From contig JAJEKV010000078.1 in assembly GCA_021234155.1 (NCBI GenBank), positions 3,817,225 through 3,881,224 on the forward strand: DNA of 64,000 nucleotides, in the 5' to 3' direction. Origin of the DNA: Isoetes taiwanensis (lineage: Eukaryota; Streptophyta; Lycopodiopsida; Isoetales; Isoetaceae). Of the stretch, positions 12,674 through 24,459 are shown one piece after another; positions within the stretch are counted from its first letter, which is position 1; the number at the start of each line of letters is the position of its first letter. The notes under the pieces were generated by a model. That model was not told where the DNA came from. It worked only from the letters and a program-made list of their open reading frames with translations, and did no database searches. Both the position numbers and the translations under genes were made by a program.

Positions 12674-12949
12674 TATCCAGTAGGAAGAACCTAAGGAATA
12701 GAATTGAATGATCTGGTTGGAATAGCCCCAGCGGCAGCACAGGATATAAGCCACGAGGATATATAGATATAATAGGTTGTGGCTCTTGAGGATGAGTCGT
12801 GCCTCCTCTTGGCCGGATCGCCAACTTGGCCGGGTCTAGTCGGCCACACACCGCCCATTGATCCTATTAGATCATACTCGCCTTATTCCCCTTGATCAAT
12901 AGATCAATGGAAGTGTAAATCCTAAATTCTCTTTTATCCCCTAACAACA
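12674..12949 (-). repeat. LTR B of the tandem array
   Basis: Diverged copy of LTR A, sharing GATCTGGTTGGAATA, the GTGGCTCTTGAG.ATGAGT stretch and a CCCCTAACAACA end. The terminal dinucleotide at the left has decayed from TG to TA. The right flank duplicates CTAACAACATATTCCTC. Confidence 0.7.
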
Positions 12950-15590
12950 TATTCCTCTAACAACATATTCCTCCTGCAATGCTCTTTGGAGCCATCCAAA
13001 TACAGGCTGTTTGCTCATCTATACTAGATGAACTAGAGGCAAGCTAGAGGCAAGCTGCTATTTTTTCCTAACATAAGGAATTTAAATTTGTAAACTCTTT
13101 TTAGACTTCCATAACGGTCAGTTTACTCCCTTCACACTCATCTTGGGCGTCTAGGTATACTCATACTCACCTTTCGATGGTCTAGAGTCCTCTACTGCAT
13201 GTAGAAAATTTAATGTGACTTTCTATCTATACCCCATTAAGGAGGCCCGGGGATGCATGATTACATTGTCTTTGCATTTCTCCCCTTAATCTTCGCATCC
13301 AGAATGTAAGATAGACCAACTAGTCCTCATCACTCCTTCTTTGAGTATGCTACTAATTTTATTTATTTATTTATTGACTAATTCACTGAAATAATTTAGA
13401 GACTAGTATTTCGTACTAAGACCGTTTGATTTAGGCTTCGCTTACCGGTGAAGAATTTTCTTCTTCTTTGGGCCGACCTTGAGGCCAAGCTGCGTTTGTA
13501 CTGAGTCTTTTTCTAAGCATGGATAAATCTTCCATAAGATCGCATAACGTGTTCCTTTAGTGTCTTGAGAATTGAATTCTTCATTACTATTCTCACTTAG
13601 GTTCTTGCCACCATGCATACGCTCTGTTCCACTCTTAATAGTCTCAACTTCTGGATTCTTGTTCTTTGTGTGCATCTTTGTATATAGGCTGGTCCCGTAT
13701 ACATTTTGATGTCGAGGACACATCACTTGCACTTAACCCATTAAGCGAATAGGCTTTTGGAGTTCTTGTGTTCTTCAATTTATACGGGAAGCTATCCGCG
13801 TCAAACAGGGCTGGGCCCGGTAGATGTCAGCTCCATAAATAAATCTGATTACAGAAGCCCTTGTATACGCAGAGCAAAGAGGCTTCGCGTGGCAGTTCGG
13901 CAAACATCCGTGCATGAAGTGCGGACCCCATATCAAATCACGGGCCCCTTAATAACGACCTTTGGATTTCCTTCCACAACTCCATCATCCAAAAGTCGGA
14001 TTGTGAGTTCTCTTGCCTCTTTCTCCATTCTTGCCGATACACTGACCCATTTTCCTAGCATGGCATCACTCTGGTTTGAAGAATTTTCAATCAAGTTGGC
14101 CACGGCGGAGTATTAACAACATCCTCTGATTGTCTTAGAGATTGTATTGCATGCGCACCAATGAGAAGCGCCATCGATCTCTGGTTTTCCAAAATACAAT
14201 GAAAATTTTGGTAGTATCACAATCTTCTCAAGCATTGGACATATTTTTCAGGCCCTTGCAATCATTATGGGGTTCCCTTTGGGCAAGAGAAAATCTACAT
14301 TTCTTTGCCTCCGTGACTCTGATTTTAAATTCAATCTTCCTTGCCATCGATCCAATATGCCCCGAAACTGTCCTGGCTCTTCTGCGACATCATCACCTGG
14401 CAGAAGAAAGCTATTCATCGGTAATTCTTCAATTTATAAGAATACATCACGTGCATTAGGGGCGGCATTGGGGTAAGGAATTGATAGATATCGGCTCCAT
14501 TAATAAATCTGATTGGAAGCCTTAATATACGCAAAGGCTTCCTTGTTGAGTGGATCGACGAAGCATCAAGTGCCTCCAAATGGGGACCCATATCAGAATC
14601 ACAGGCCCTTCTAATAGCCTTGGATTTCTTCCACAATTCCATGACCAAAAGTCGGATTAGCCCGGAGGTTCCTCCTCTTTCTCCATTCCTTGCCATTCGC
14701 AACCCATTTTCTGCTGTGGCATATCATGGTTTTGGAGATTTTCAATCAGGGTTAACCACAATGGAGTATTACTTGACATCCTGCAGTTGTCTTCGAATTG
14801 TATTGCATACGCACCCGATGAGCTGCCATCGATACCTCGGTTCAAAATAAAATTACGGTAGGCATCACAATCTTCACAAGCATTGGACATATTTTTGAAC
14901 CTTTACCAGCCCCAATCATTATGGAAGCTACTCTTTGGGCAAGGAAAGAAAATCTGTTCTTGCCTCGTGACTTTGATTTTCTAGCATTCAATCATGCCAT
15001 CGATCCATGACCACGCTGACCCCGCTTCCAGCTCTTCTATGGCATCATCCTCGCAACCCGCCTTCATCACCCATGCGGATAAATCACCGCCTTCCGATAA
15101 ATGGAGAAGACCAAGCCCGCTCAATATTTTCACCCAATTAGCGCCTTTTAATCTTGGTCGAAATTCCTCGTAAATTGTTACTTTTCCTTTGAATTTTTAT
15201 TCGACCGATCTACTGTATTAATTCTTGAATTTCGTAATTCACTATTTAGTGACACTGAATATCAACTTCTTCTTCAATTGATCTTCTTACTTCATGGTCA
15301 TCCGGCGATCTTCCTCGTGCCCAGCTAACGCCATGCAATCTTGCCGCCGAATTCGCCTAACTGCCTTGAAGCGAATCGCTTCCTCAGCTTTGGAAATTTT
15401 ATCTCATTTTGGGCATATCTCAAGATCAATTTGTGTAATGATGAATTTGGCATCACGAATTTATTAGTCTTTCCCCGCTTCCGCCCTATCCCACCCATCA
15501 AGCAGCATCCTTCTTTCCTTTTCTTCTTCATCTTCAAAGATAAGCGTATACAAGGAATTCTTTCGCGTGTCCTCGATCAGCCCGATACCA
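12950..15590 (-). mobile_element. Internal region 2 of the non-autonomous LTR array, with an internal duplication
   Basis: Homologous to internal region 1, but about 650 bp longer. The longer length comes from a second copy of the segment ending in the TTTGGGCAAG...CTTTGATTTT block (present near 14270 and 14930, versus once near 12010 in region 1). The minus ORF 13442-13732 shares NSQDTK and adjacent residues with the 11157-11354 ORF of region 1. All frames are disrupted. Confidence 0.55.
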
Positions 15591-15790
15591 TGTCACGTAT
15601 AAAAAAGGAAGAACAACAAAATAAAATTGAATGATCTCGCTGGAATAGCCCCAACCGTATTTCATGTATATATGTGCAGCTGTGGCTCTTTCGTGATGAG
15701 TCGTGGGCTCTTGGTTTGATCGCTAACTTGGCCTAGTCAAGATGCCACACGCACTTCTTGATCTATTAGATCATATCTGCAACATTAACA
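15591..15790 (-). repeat. LTR C, truncated, of the tandem array
   Basis: Begins TGTCACGTATAAAA next to a primer-site-like CGATACCA and follows LTRs A and B. It loses similarity after TTAGATCATATCTGCAACA, so roughly the last 70 bp (the outer LTR end) are missing or replaced. Confidence 0.6.
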
Positions 15791-16003
15791 AGCCTCGCCC
15801 TCGAGTTTTATAGCTAAGATCAAATCTCAGTTGTTGGCTGCAGTGGTGTTACCCACCAATGACACATTAAAAAGCGCATAAACACCTAGTTTCTTATGCC
15901 AAACAAATGGCCATAAACATCTAGCCCATAAAACTCTCGTGCCTACCATATGAGCACACCCTAAAACTCGGGTGGCCCTACTATAACAAACTCAAGCCTC
16001 CGA

Positions 16004-16170
16004 TCCTCGTTTGTCATAATAGGGCATAACACCCTCGATCTAGAGTGTCTCATATACTCTTTTGTGCCCTCGTTTGTCATAATAGGGCATAACATTCCGG
16101 CCCTAGTTTATATAATAGAGCATAACACCCTCGTTCTAGGGTGTTATCCCTTTCATATACTCTTTTCGTT
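16004..16170. repeat. Minisatellite, about 55-60 bp unit, three copies
   Basis: The block CCTCGTTTGTCATAATAGGG followed by CATAACA and a TCTAGRGTGT-CATATACTCTTTT tail appears near 16006 and 16070. It recurs in a decayed form ending near 16165. Copies differ by short indels and substitutions. Confidence 0.75.
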
Positions 16171-16360
16171 GCTGCAACGTTCGCTATGTACTTATTTATC
16201 ATTTGAATGCAAGTTATTATTTCGGGTACTTGCACCCTTGACAACAGTAGGTTTCAGCAAAAGTGGGTGAGTAAATAATGTTAAAACTAAAGGAAGAATC
16301 CCCAAAAAATAATCAGTCTACATGTATAAACTTACAACAGGAAAAATCTTGTATTGGCAC

Positions 16361-17234
16361 CTAATTTGCTGGAGTAAATTTCAAAGAAATGCTATTCACA
16401 CAGTGTCTTTCGTTAGTGGGAGTTGGAAATCCTTCCCCTTTGAAAACATGTCCCAGATGTCCACCACAAGCAGCACAGGTAATTTCTATACGCTGTCCAT
16501 CTGAATCCAGCTGATCATATTCACACCTTTAATGAGATTCCAAATGCAAAAACGTTTGAAACATAAACCATTTACAACCTATTCATGGCTGTAGCATACA
16601 TATCCCTATTAACAATTCAAAAATATTATTGTAAAAACTGGAAGATCTTGTCCTTACAGTTTGCTTGATGGCACCAGGCAATCCTTCATAAAATGCAGGC
16701 CATCCACATCCGGAGTTAAATTTTGTGGTAGATTTGTAAAGAGGTGTGCCACAGCCAGCGCATTCATAGATACCTTCTTCATAGAATTTGTCATATTGGC
16801 CAGTGCCAGGGTATCTAAAGGAAACTAAAATCAACACACTTTGCTATATCGCAAGAGAAAAAACCAAAGCAAACTTCGTTATGGCAATACAGCACAGCTA
16901 AAACCAAACCCTAAGACCAAGAACAGGGAAAAAAAGAGGGCGAAATTTCACAAATAGGGCAGAGACAGCAGAATTTGATAAAATTGAAACATCAGAAATT
17001 GAAATCTTACTCCGTTCCTTTCTGCCTCAAGATTCTGAATTGCTCAGGGGATAAAACGGCACGCCATTCCTCGTCGCTTTTCTGGACACTGGAAGCGGCC
17101 ATGCTCTTAATTGTGATGCTACGGCGAAGAGATGGAAGAAAACAGCGGCCTGGCAGAGAGGTCCGCAGGCCATTAGGGCAAATAAAAGAGAACGGAGAAA
17201 TCGTTCCAGCTCCAGCTCTCCCCGCCATAGCCAT
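16361..17234 (-). CDS. MSRB: Peptide methionine-R-sulfoxide reductase B, probably plastid-targeted
   Basis: Three exons on the minus strand, 17011-17234, 16658-16814 and 16361-16510, join in frame through GT-AG introns of 196 and 147 bp to a 176-residue protein. It reduces methionine-R-sulfoxide in proteins, normally with thioredoxin as donor, and protects against oxidative damage. The MsrB fold fills residues about 53-174. Zinc cysteines are C93/C96 (ECAGC) and C139/C142 (TCAAC). The catalytic cysteine is C164 in RHCVNS. C111 in GCGWPAF sits where two-cysteine MsrBs have the resolving cysteine. The first 50 residues are rich in Ser, Arg and hydroxylated residues with few acids, which fits a chloroplast transit peptide; a second Met at position 45 could give an untargeted form. 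The first in-frame ATG was chosen. No defects are seen, so it is probably functional. Targeting is inferred, not proven. Confidence 0.95.
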
Positions 17235-17340
17235 CCTTGGGATACAGTATCGAACTGTCCATAATATTTTGTCAATGTGGCACAAAAATTAGGTACCCAC
17301 GTCATTTGCCAAAGATCCCTCTTTCCAAAGATAAGAGTCC

Positions 17341-17425
17341 GGTCACATGTTCCTGTCGACAGAGTTTTTTCCCTGTTGACATTAACCCTAATTTTTTGCG
17401 CAGGTCACATGTTCCTGTCGACGGC
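17341..17425. repeat. Short direct repeat upstream of MSRB
   Basis: GGTCACATGTTCCTGTCGAC occurs at about 17341 and again at about 17403, 62 bp apart. Both copies lie 100-190 bp upstream of the MSRB start codon, so they fall in its probable promoter. They contain ACATGT and GTCGAC palindromes. A regulatory role is speculative. Confidence 0.6.
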
Positions 17426-17679
17426 AACCGTCCACGTCATGTCATGTCCACGCAAGCCAAATTGGCGCCAAATTGGGCTATTATTTTTCCTCCGCCATCC
17501 GCATCCTGCAGATGCGGACGCAGTAAGTAATCACGGTTCCAACCGGATGTGATCGCCGAGGTATTCCCGGCTTCATCGTAACTATGAATCCACAAAAGGG
17601 CAACGCTTTTGCCAAGAAATTGGAAATGGCTGCTACAGTTTTGCATATAGTGCTAATCTTCTTTTACAAATAGCTTCAA

Positions 17680-18790
17680 TGCAATTTATAGAATGAAGAA
17701 ATCATGTCACCTTTTGGAGAATCTACTTGAGAAGGCCTTCGCATCCTTATCGGGAAGTGACAAATGTGAGTACCGCACTTTCATAGACATCTTTTCAAGA
17801 ATTAAAAGGGAGGGAGATAATTTATTACATCAAATCTAGATCACTACATTGGTGGGAAATACGTTTGGTCGCTTACATTATGCGTAATGACCCATTGAGG
17901 TGGAAAGAGTTTTAGGTTGTCCTGCTCCAACCTTGAATATGTTTCTTGTGCCTTTGCTGAAGAGGACTTATGTACATCCACCTCCGTGTTTGAACACAAT
18001 CAAGGGAAGATATATATCAGCTTGAGAAATGTGTAGCATTGGCTCTTTGCAAATTTGGCTAGTGGTGATTCTGGAGTGGAATCGTAAAAATTTTGGAATT
18101 GCAAAGCCTACATGCATCAAAATATTTGATAACTTCATTGTCGGCCTTATTAAGAACGCCACGCTTTATATCATGGCCTCAAGGTAGCAATTTGTAGTTG
18201 TTAAAGCTGGCTTTGCTGTGCCATGGTTTCCCCTAATTGTGTTGGCGATTAGATCAGACATTACACGCAAGCGTAATTGCCTAGCAAATGGCAATCCCGC
18301 AGATTATGATTGAAAGGAGCATACCCATGACAATGCAAGCAATTGTGGACATGAAGAGTAGGTTTCGACATTTTGCTGGGATTTCCGATGTGTTAGCAAG
18401 GATGTAAGAGTATGGTCACCCGTGATTCATGCAATTAGTGTAGAAGAAGCAGTTGAATGGTCCTCTTCAACATGCCTCTTGGTGACATTCCCCGAAAAGT
18501 ACTTGATTGCGTATGGTGGTTAAGTGATTGTGTTCTGTGTTTATTAGTACCATTTCTCAAGAATTTTGTCGTAAGCTGCTTTGAAGATTATAATTTTACA
18601 GCCCATCAACTAGAATTGTCGTTGAACGGTCTTTTTGATACTTAAATCCAAGAATGGAGACTTCTCACCAGATCTATTCATCGAGGGTCTCCTCGTAAAT
18701 TGAGTAACACGATCGCTGCATGTTGTATTTTACACAAGATCATAAAGGATAGAGGAGACAGTGTTTTATGTGAAGACTTTGATGCAACTA
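17680..18790 (+). pseudogene. PIF/Harbinger transposase pseudogene
   Basis: Plus-strand reading frames, joined across several stops and indels, give a sequence resembling HARBI1-type (DDE superfamily) nucleases. In order: LEKCVALALCKFGSGDSGV (about 18020-18080), CIKIFDNFIVGLIKNATLY (about 18115-18170), VVVKAGFAVPWFP and a degenerate AIRSDI site where GAIDG would hold the first catalytic Asp, a KEHTHDNA stretch, RVWSPVIHA (about 18410-18435), and NFTAHQLELSLNGLFD...EWRLLTRSI...IAACCILHKIIKDRGD (about 18590-18760). The order and spacing follow the family. At least four stops or frameshifts and loss of the catalytic Asp context make it inactive. No terminal inverted repeats were found. Confidence 0.7.
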
Positions 18791-21700
18791 AGTATTTCCT
18801 CATGATTCAGTGGTATTGCCGATGTACCATCTAGAAGTTATAACAAAGATGGTTATGCCTTTCGAGATACTACTGCGGACTATGTATCGAAGTTTGTATG
18901 TATGAGGGGCTGTATCAATACAACTATTGTATCATCGGGTTCTATCAATGGTTTAATAAACTTTTATTAAGCCAAGTATGTGACCTGGCTATATCGATCG
19001 TTATGTGAATGTCATTTTGAATGTACATGTTTTATTTCGTAGTTCCATCACAAGCTTCAAGGCCGAAGTATTTCAGATTGTCGCTTCATCTATTTGTTGT
19101 ATTTATAAAGATGGGACCTAACAGCTAATAATGCCGACTCCACAAAAGTGTAAGAAGCAATTTTGTTTAGTTCTTAGAAATCATTATACGCTTCTAAATG
19201 TACACAAAAAGATTTACATTTATTGATGCCGACATCACATTGTGATAATATAATTTGATTGTCCATGAGTACAGATTGCACTTTTTAATTTTCTTTGAAT
19301 ACAGCCTTCTATAGTGTGTTGCACTTTAATGCCTAAATGTCTAAGGTCTTACCAGCCTAAAATTGATCAAAACTTCTTATCCGCTAAGTCTCCTAGATGT
19401 AAGCATACAAAACAAAAGATAGCTCCGTAATATGAATGTAAAGCTCCATGTAATATGACTTACAGTAAATGTCCAAATAATTTACTCTCAATCTATCTCT
19501 GAGTATTAGAAACTATAGTGGCTTCTACAAATTGAAGATATCAAGCTTATTATGAGAAGCATCCAATGTTCGACATTTCCCATTATTATGAGAAGCATCC
19601 CCGCTACAAATTTCCCGTAAATCTTTTCAAATCAGCTTAATAGAGACAAGATAAGTCAGATAATTTTGGACGTTCATGAGCCTTTCTCCTGGTTCATGCC
19701 ACAACCTTTAAGCAAAAGATTCTTGCAAACCAACTATCCCCTGCTTCTTTCCATTTTGCTACCCGTGTTCTTAAATTCTTGGTTTTTTCTATGCAAAGCA
19801 GAAAGCATCTTCATTATCGAATATCTCACCATATAATTTGCTTCGCATATCTTGTGACATTCCAATTTCTATGAATATTTGTTGCGTAAGCATCTCTAAT
19901 CAACTCTTAGAATATATTCAAAAGCCAATTTTATAATCATGTCTTAAACAGATTCAAAGGCATGCTTTCCAAGCACCACATTTTTCCCACTTTCTACAAG
20001 CACTGAACCCGCTTTCCATATCAATGTATCCGTCTAAAAGGCATATTCTTTTATTACTTCTAATGTGATCATCCAAATATTTGGACCCACTCCAAAGAGA
20101 TCAACAATACAAGTATACGCTCTATAATTAGGGGTGAACATATAATGCATGCATCAACCAGCAAGAATCCTTTTTCCCCTTTGTCAACAAGACTAGCATG
20201 GTTGCAAGTCAGATATTTCCGCTGCATTTAAAATGAGTTCAGATAGTATATCTATTTGATGAAACAAAGGTGACTCATTTATAGCAGGAATTTTATAAGG
20301 TTCATCTAGAATCCCAGTTTACATGACGGTTTACATGGCATATGGGCAGATTGTGAGTCTCATTCCTAGCACACGTTTTTTTTCTTAATTATGAGGATTA
20401 CATAGGATACTTGAGAACGTAAGGTAAGGCCGTAGCTAAAGGGTAATGCGGCATAATAGTTCTTCTTCGTGAAGAAACCCATGCTTAAAAATGTGCGGTA
20501 TGTTACAAGTAACTTGCAAATAGAACGCAAGGCTGACATCCATAGAACATGCATTTGAATAACTTGAAGCATGAGTTAGGATTCAACAAAAACCAGGTTA
20601 TATCATCATGTATAAGTAAATATCCTGGAATGTTCTTGTTTGCAATATCTCTTGTTTGCAGCTTTATGTTTCAGATTCAACATGTCCTGATACACCTTTG
20701 CTGGACACATACAGCAGGTAAAAAAAATAATATTTCAAATACAAAGAGCTTAAAGAGCAAATAATCTTTCATAAAATATATTGAAGTCTTACAAAACACA
20801 AATGCAAGGAAGAACAAAGCAATAAGAAAAAGATACTGTTTCGCTGCATGACTAAAACAAATGCTTCTTTTCACAAAGATACTTCAAGCTTCCAAAGAAT
20901 GTCTCCCATGTGACTTGAATTTGTCAGAACCTCAATAATCCGACCGAACTGCTTCAGCATTTCGCTTGTAAAATAGAATAGAATGTAATAGAATAGAATT
21001 GTTTTTATCAGCCCATGGAGACCCTCAATCGCCTATGGGACCCAATACAAAAGCGCAGTTAGCCATATATTATCACAACTGATTAAAACTCAAGGGTTTT
21101 CAGGAAAACCGCGGGCAGCAATAAGATCACGACATCAATTAAATGGTTGGATCGGGGGTATATCTGAGTTCTTAAGTCCAAGACTTCCCTAATGTATGAT
21201 CCGGTGAGCCGCGACCAAGTCGCGGTAGAAGTTGATTCTTGTTGTCTCCTCGCAGAACTTCTCAAATAATTCAGCTTGTCCTTTTTGCATTTTTCCATCA
21301 AACCTTCCGCCTTTTTGGAAGCCTTTTTGCCTTTCTTCCAGTAGTTGTTTCAAGTAGTTACCTATGATCGATTATCCGATGCTGCCGGGTTTGCCTACCC
21401 TATAGGTTAGGCCTATCTTCGGCTATCTAATTAAAATGTTAATTATATATATAAGCATCTTCAAAAATCCTTCAATATATTTCAAAGAATCTACATACTC
21501 AGAGCTCGCTTATTTTGTTGCATGTAGAGAAATCCAAGAATGAAATCAATCGGCTCAACAGCTGGCTACAACCATGACTCCATTTTCATTGAACACTCTT
21601 TCTAGAAAAAAAGAATTGGAAGCTTATCTTCTTTCTGGATGAATGGCATACCAATAATCAACGCTCCCAATCGTTGGCCTACAAATTACATAGAAAATGA

Positions 21701-22724
21701 AAAAATTAGTACATATTTTGCAAAAGAACATAGGTTTAAAATATACTTGTAGTCTCTCTCTTATTTTTTGTAATCAGCATAGAGCTGGTCCCACTTGCTT
21801 ATACAAGCGTGCCAGGTAAGAACGTATATATCCAAGTTCATTGAGATAGAATGTACTGTTTGTTAACGCTTCTTCTTGGTCCTATTTTTAAGGACTGCCA
21901 TTCACATGATTTCATCCCATTCTCTTCACGCAACTAATGCAAGTAATTTGACCTTCGCTCCAATCTTCTTTTCTTGGATTCCCTTTCTTGTTTTGATTTT
22001 GTGTAGGTTCTCGCTTGGATTGTACATCTTCATCGCCTGTATAGAGTATCTTCAAAAGATTGTACTACCGCACCATTATTGGTGATCAAGTGGAAAATCA
22101 AAAAGAGGCTAAAAGCGTAGAATCATGAGGAAGTGTGAGGGTTAAGGAGGTTCTTGATAGTTATATGGAACAAAATTTCCACATTCAAACTCTTCGTGTT
22201 CTATTTCACCACCAAGGCAAAGATATAGAGCAACTAGGTAACTACCGAGAGTCAGTGGACGAGGGATGCCTATAATTTTGTTTCACCGCGCAGAATTATT
22301 TGAAGAAATTTGGTGATGTAATTCGAGAACGAATTGCAAATGGAATGCTACCCGGTGTATTGGCGTATCTAACCGCGTAAATCCCTACATCATTTCCAGT
22401 CTATAGTGTTGCCGCGATTTTGATTGTAGATCTTCGCAGCACCACCCTCCGCAACAATCGAATCAAGATCACCAAATGGTTTCCCTCAGTTTGAAACGCT
22501 CATATTTTGGATCTGCTTGATAGCCGCCAAGTCGAAAACTCCACGTAAGTTGCTATCTCTAGACTCCCCGCTGACGGAATCCTTCCCAACATGCAAGAGA
22601 GCCTATGGAATGCATTCCTATCGACAGTGGCTCTCCTTCCCTGCCAAAACGCCAAGATGTGACCCTTCTCGCTTTTGGTTACCGACAAAGAAAACAATTA
22701 ATATTGACTAACATGTGACCACAC
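18791..22724. other. Long spacer without a supported gene
   Basis: About 3.9 kb of AT-rich sequence. The part just after 18790 may be the 3' end of the Harbinger element. Minor items are an AATAG-type simple repeat at 20974-21000 and several ORFs of 60-75 codons on both strands without motifs. I see no RNA gene, LTR or transposase signature. Confidence 0.35.
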
Positions 22725-23280
22725 CCAAGGCCCTTTCCACGGGTTGGCTTAGAAAATACTACTGCCTTATATAAGACAAAGATTTGAGGTGTGCCACCTC
22801 ATTCTAGTGACATGTCTTAAAAAATTAGTTTTCCATGGCTTCATTATAAGAGGTGTCTTATAATATAAGACATGTCTCATAAATTTGCTTTTCCACTACT
22901 CAGTGGTCTTTTTTCACACTATGTCTTATAATATGGCTATCCCATTTCATATAAGACATCATTTGTGACTCCAAAGCAAAAAATAAGACACACAAATATA
23001 AGTTGTTTTCACACTGGCTGTATTCACAAAATAAGACCAATTTTATTTTAATATGATTTCTCAATAATAGAATAAAAATAGAATATATTGCGGTGTCTAT
23101 TTTTATGGCAAGTCCCCGTATAAAAATAAGACTCCATTGCCCTACTAAACCTATCCAAACTCAATTCAACCTAAATGAGACATGTCTTATATGGTTCAGG
23201 AAAACCAGCCTAAATGTTGACATGGACCAATAGTATGCCTTAAAATATAAGACACACTAGTCGTGTGAAAAAGCCCCCTC
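22725..23280. mobile_element. MITE-like element with repeated TAAGACA motifs
   Basis: The stretch begins near AAGGCCCTTTCCAC and ends near GTGTGAAAAAGCCCCC. Taken as inverted ends these share a GGCCCTTTCCAC / GGGGGCTTTTTCAC pattern. In between, TAAGACA or its complement TGTCTTA occurs more than ten times, including palindromes such as AAGACATGTCTC and GAGACATGTCTTA. There is no ORF. The size of about 555 bp, high AT content and subterminal palindromes fit a miniature inverted-repeat element. The target-site duplication was not resolved. Confidence 0.45.
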
Positions 23281-23793
23281 AATCTCCGCTTGCATATATA
23301 CAAGCAAGAGGCACAATTTCACTCATTTCGCAATTTCACAATTCTTGATGCTCGAGCACTGCTGTAAAGTATATCTAGAGCCGCATTTATCTAGAGCCGT
23401 ATACAAGCACTTCGCACTTTCATACATAGCAAGTGTAGGATCCATGTGTACAAATAAAACCCCTTTTGCTAAACACCAAAACTAGTCACGCATAAACAAA
23501 ATTGAGGCATATGCATTTCATAAACGTAGACCCTAAAACCATTCACAACATTTTCTCTCGCCTTTTCGACGACATTTTGGGCAAATTTTCGAACCGATGC
23601 ATTCTCATGGAGAATTGGATAGCTACTCTCACTCCTAATTCCCTTTAAATCGCTCTTCTCGGGTATTTCCCGTACCGCAAAAATTCAATGTGACATCAAT
23701 CTCGCCCTTTAAGACTACAAAAAGGCAAGTAGCATTAAAACATTTAGGTTCGACAGGTATTGTTAGGCACGCTTTATGCATGCAAGCATCCTC

Positions 23794-23937
23794 AAGGGGG
23801 CATTTAAAAGGCAACATATCTAGCAAGCATGAAATACATCTTTGTTTATCATAGCTTCCTTCATCCGAAGGGGGCATTTAAAAGGCAACATATCTAGCAA
23901 GCATGAAATACATCTTTGTTTATCATAGCTTCCTTCC
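23794..23937. repeat. Perfect 74-bp tandem duplication
   Basis: The block starting AAGGGGGCATTTAAAAGG and ending ATAGCTTCCTTC is present at 23794-23861 and again at 23868-23935 with no difference seen over about 68 bp. The period is 74 bp. Such identity implies a very recent duplication or an assembly duplication. Confidence 0.9.
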
Positions 23938-24459
23938 TTGTCTGTAATACCTGTAATCCTTTCATAGTAGATAACTTAGCAATCACGATTCATAGCTCCA
24001 AAACCTTGTTTCGTGTTTTCAATAATCACAGAAAACAACCGTCAAATCCTGGCCAAATTTCAGAGTGAGAAGACTCATTGAAGCTGAGCTATCACGAGAT
24101 GGGAAGAAACAACCGACATAGCCGACTGGAAGAAACAGAGGTAAATAAGATGCAGACGCTAGGATGTAAAATTTCTAGCTCCATTCTTTGTATTCACTGT
24201 AACAGAGAACGAAATAGACTAGATCGACCCCTTCCTCCTGGTTTGGCCCCCTCCATATTTCACACACTACCCAACAGGAAGATATAAGTATCTTAGCAAA
24301 TGACCATGCAACTCCGGTCTTATGCCTCAATTTCAACCACAGCCAAATCGACCTAGAACAAATCAACTTTAAAAAGAAATTCCTACCTGCGGGCGACATG
24401 CAACAAATCAACTTGGCAAAGAAATTCCCACGCATGACCCAGTCCCATGATTCCAAAGA

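Larger units (their letters stand above)
10065..15790 (-). mobile_element. Tandem array of small LTR retrotransposons (LTR-int-LTR-int-LTR-int)
   Basis: Three related LTRs (10432-10693, 12674-12949, 15591-15790) lie in the same orientation. Read on the minus strand, each LTR ends in a TGTCACG-type terminus next to TGGTATCG-like sequence, which resembles the initiator-Met tRNA primer-binding site. The two complete ones are preceded by AAGGAGGAAT(A)TGTTGTT, a polypurine tract joined to an LTR start. The shared internal sequence runs leftward from each LTR, including the leftmost (10065-10431). This makes it a tandem array with shared LTRs rather than separate insertions. Internal lengths are only about 2.0 and 2.6 kb and no RT, integrase or protease motif is visible, so the elements look non-autonomous. 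Sub-segment 11500-12150 recurs at 13800-14400 and 14460-15020. Confidence 0.75.

Noticed and set aside
16004-16170. Repeated units considered as a CRISPR-like array
   Set aside because: The repeats are contiguous with no unique spacers of constant length, there are no cas genes, and the context is a plant nuclear genome; it is a minisatellite.
17007-17530. Plus-strand and frame-shifted ORFs overlapping MSRB exon 1 and its promoter
   Set aside because: Shadows of the true minus-strand exon; no splice-compatible continuation and no family similarity.
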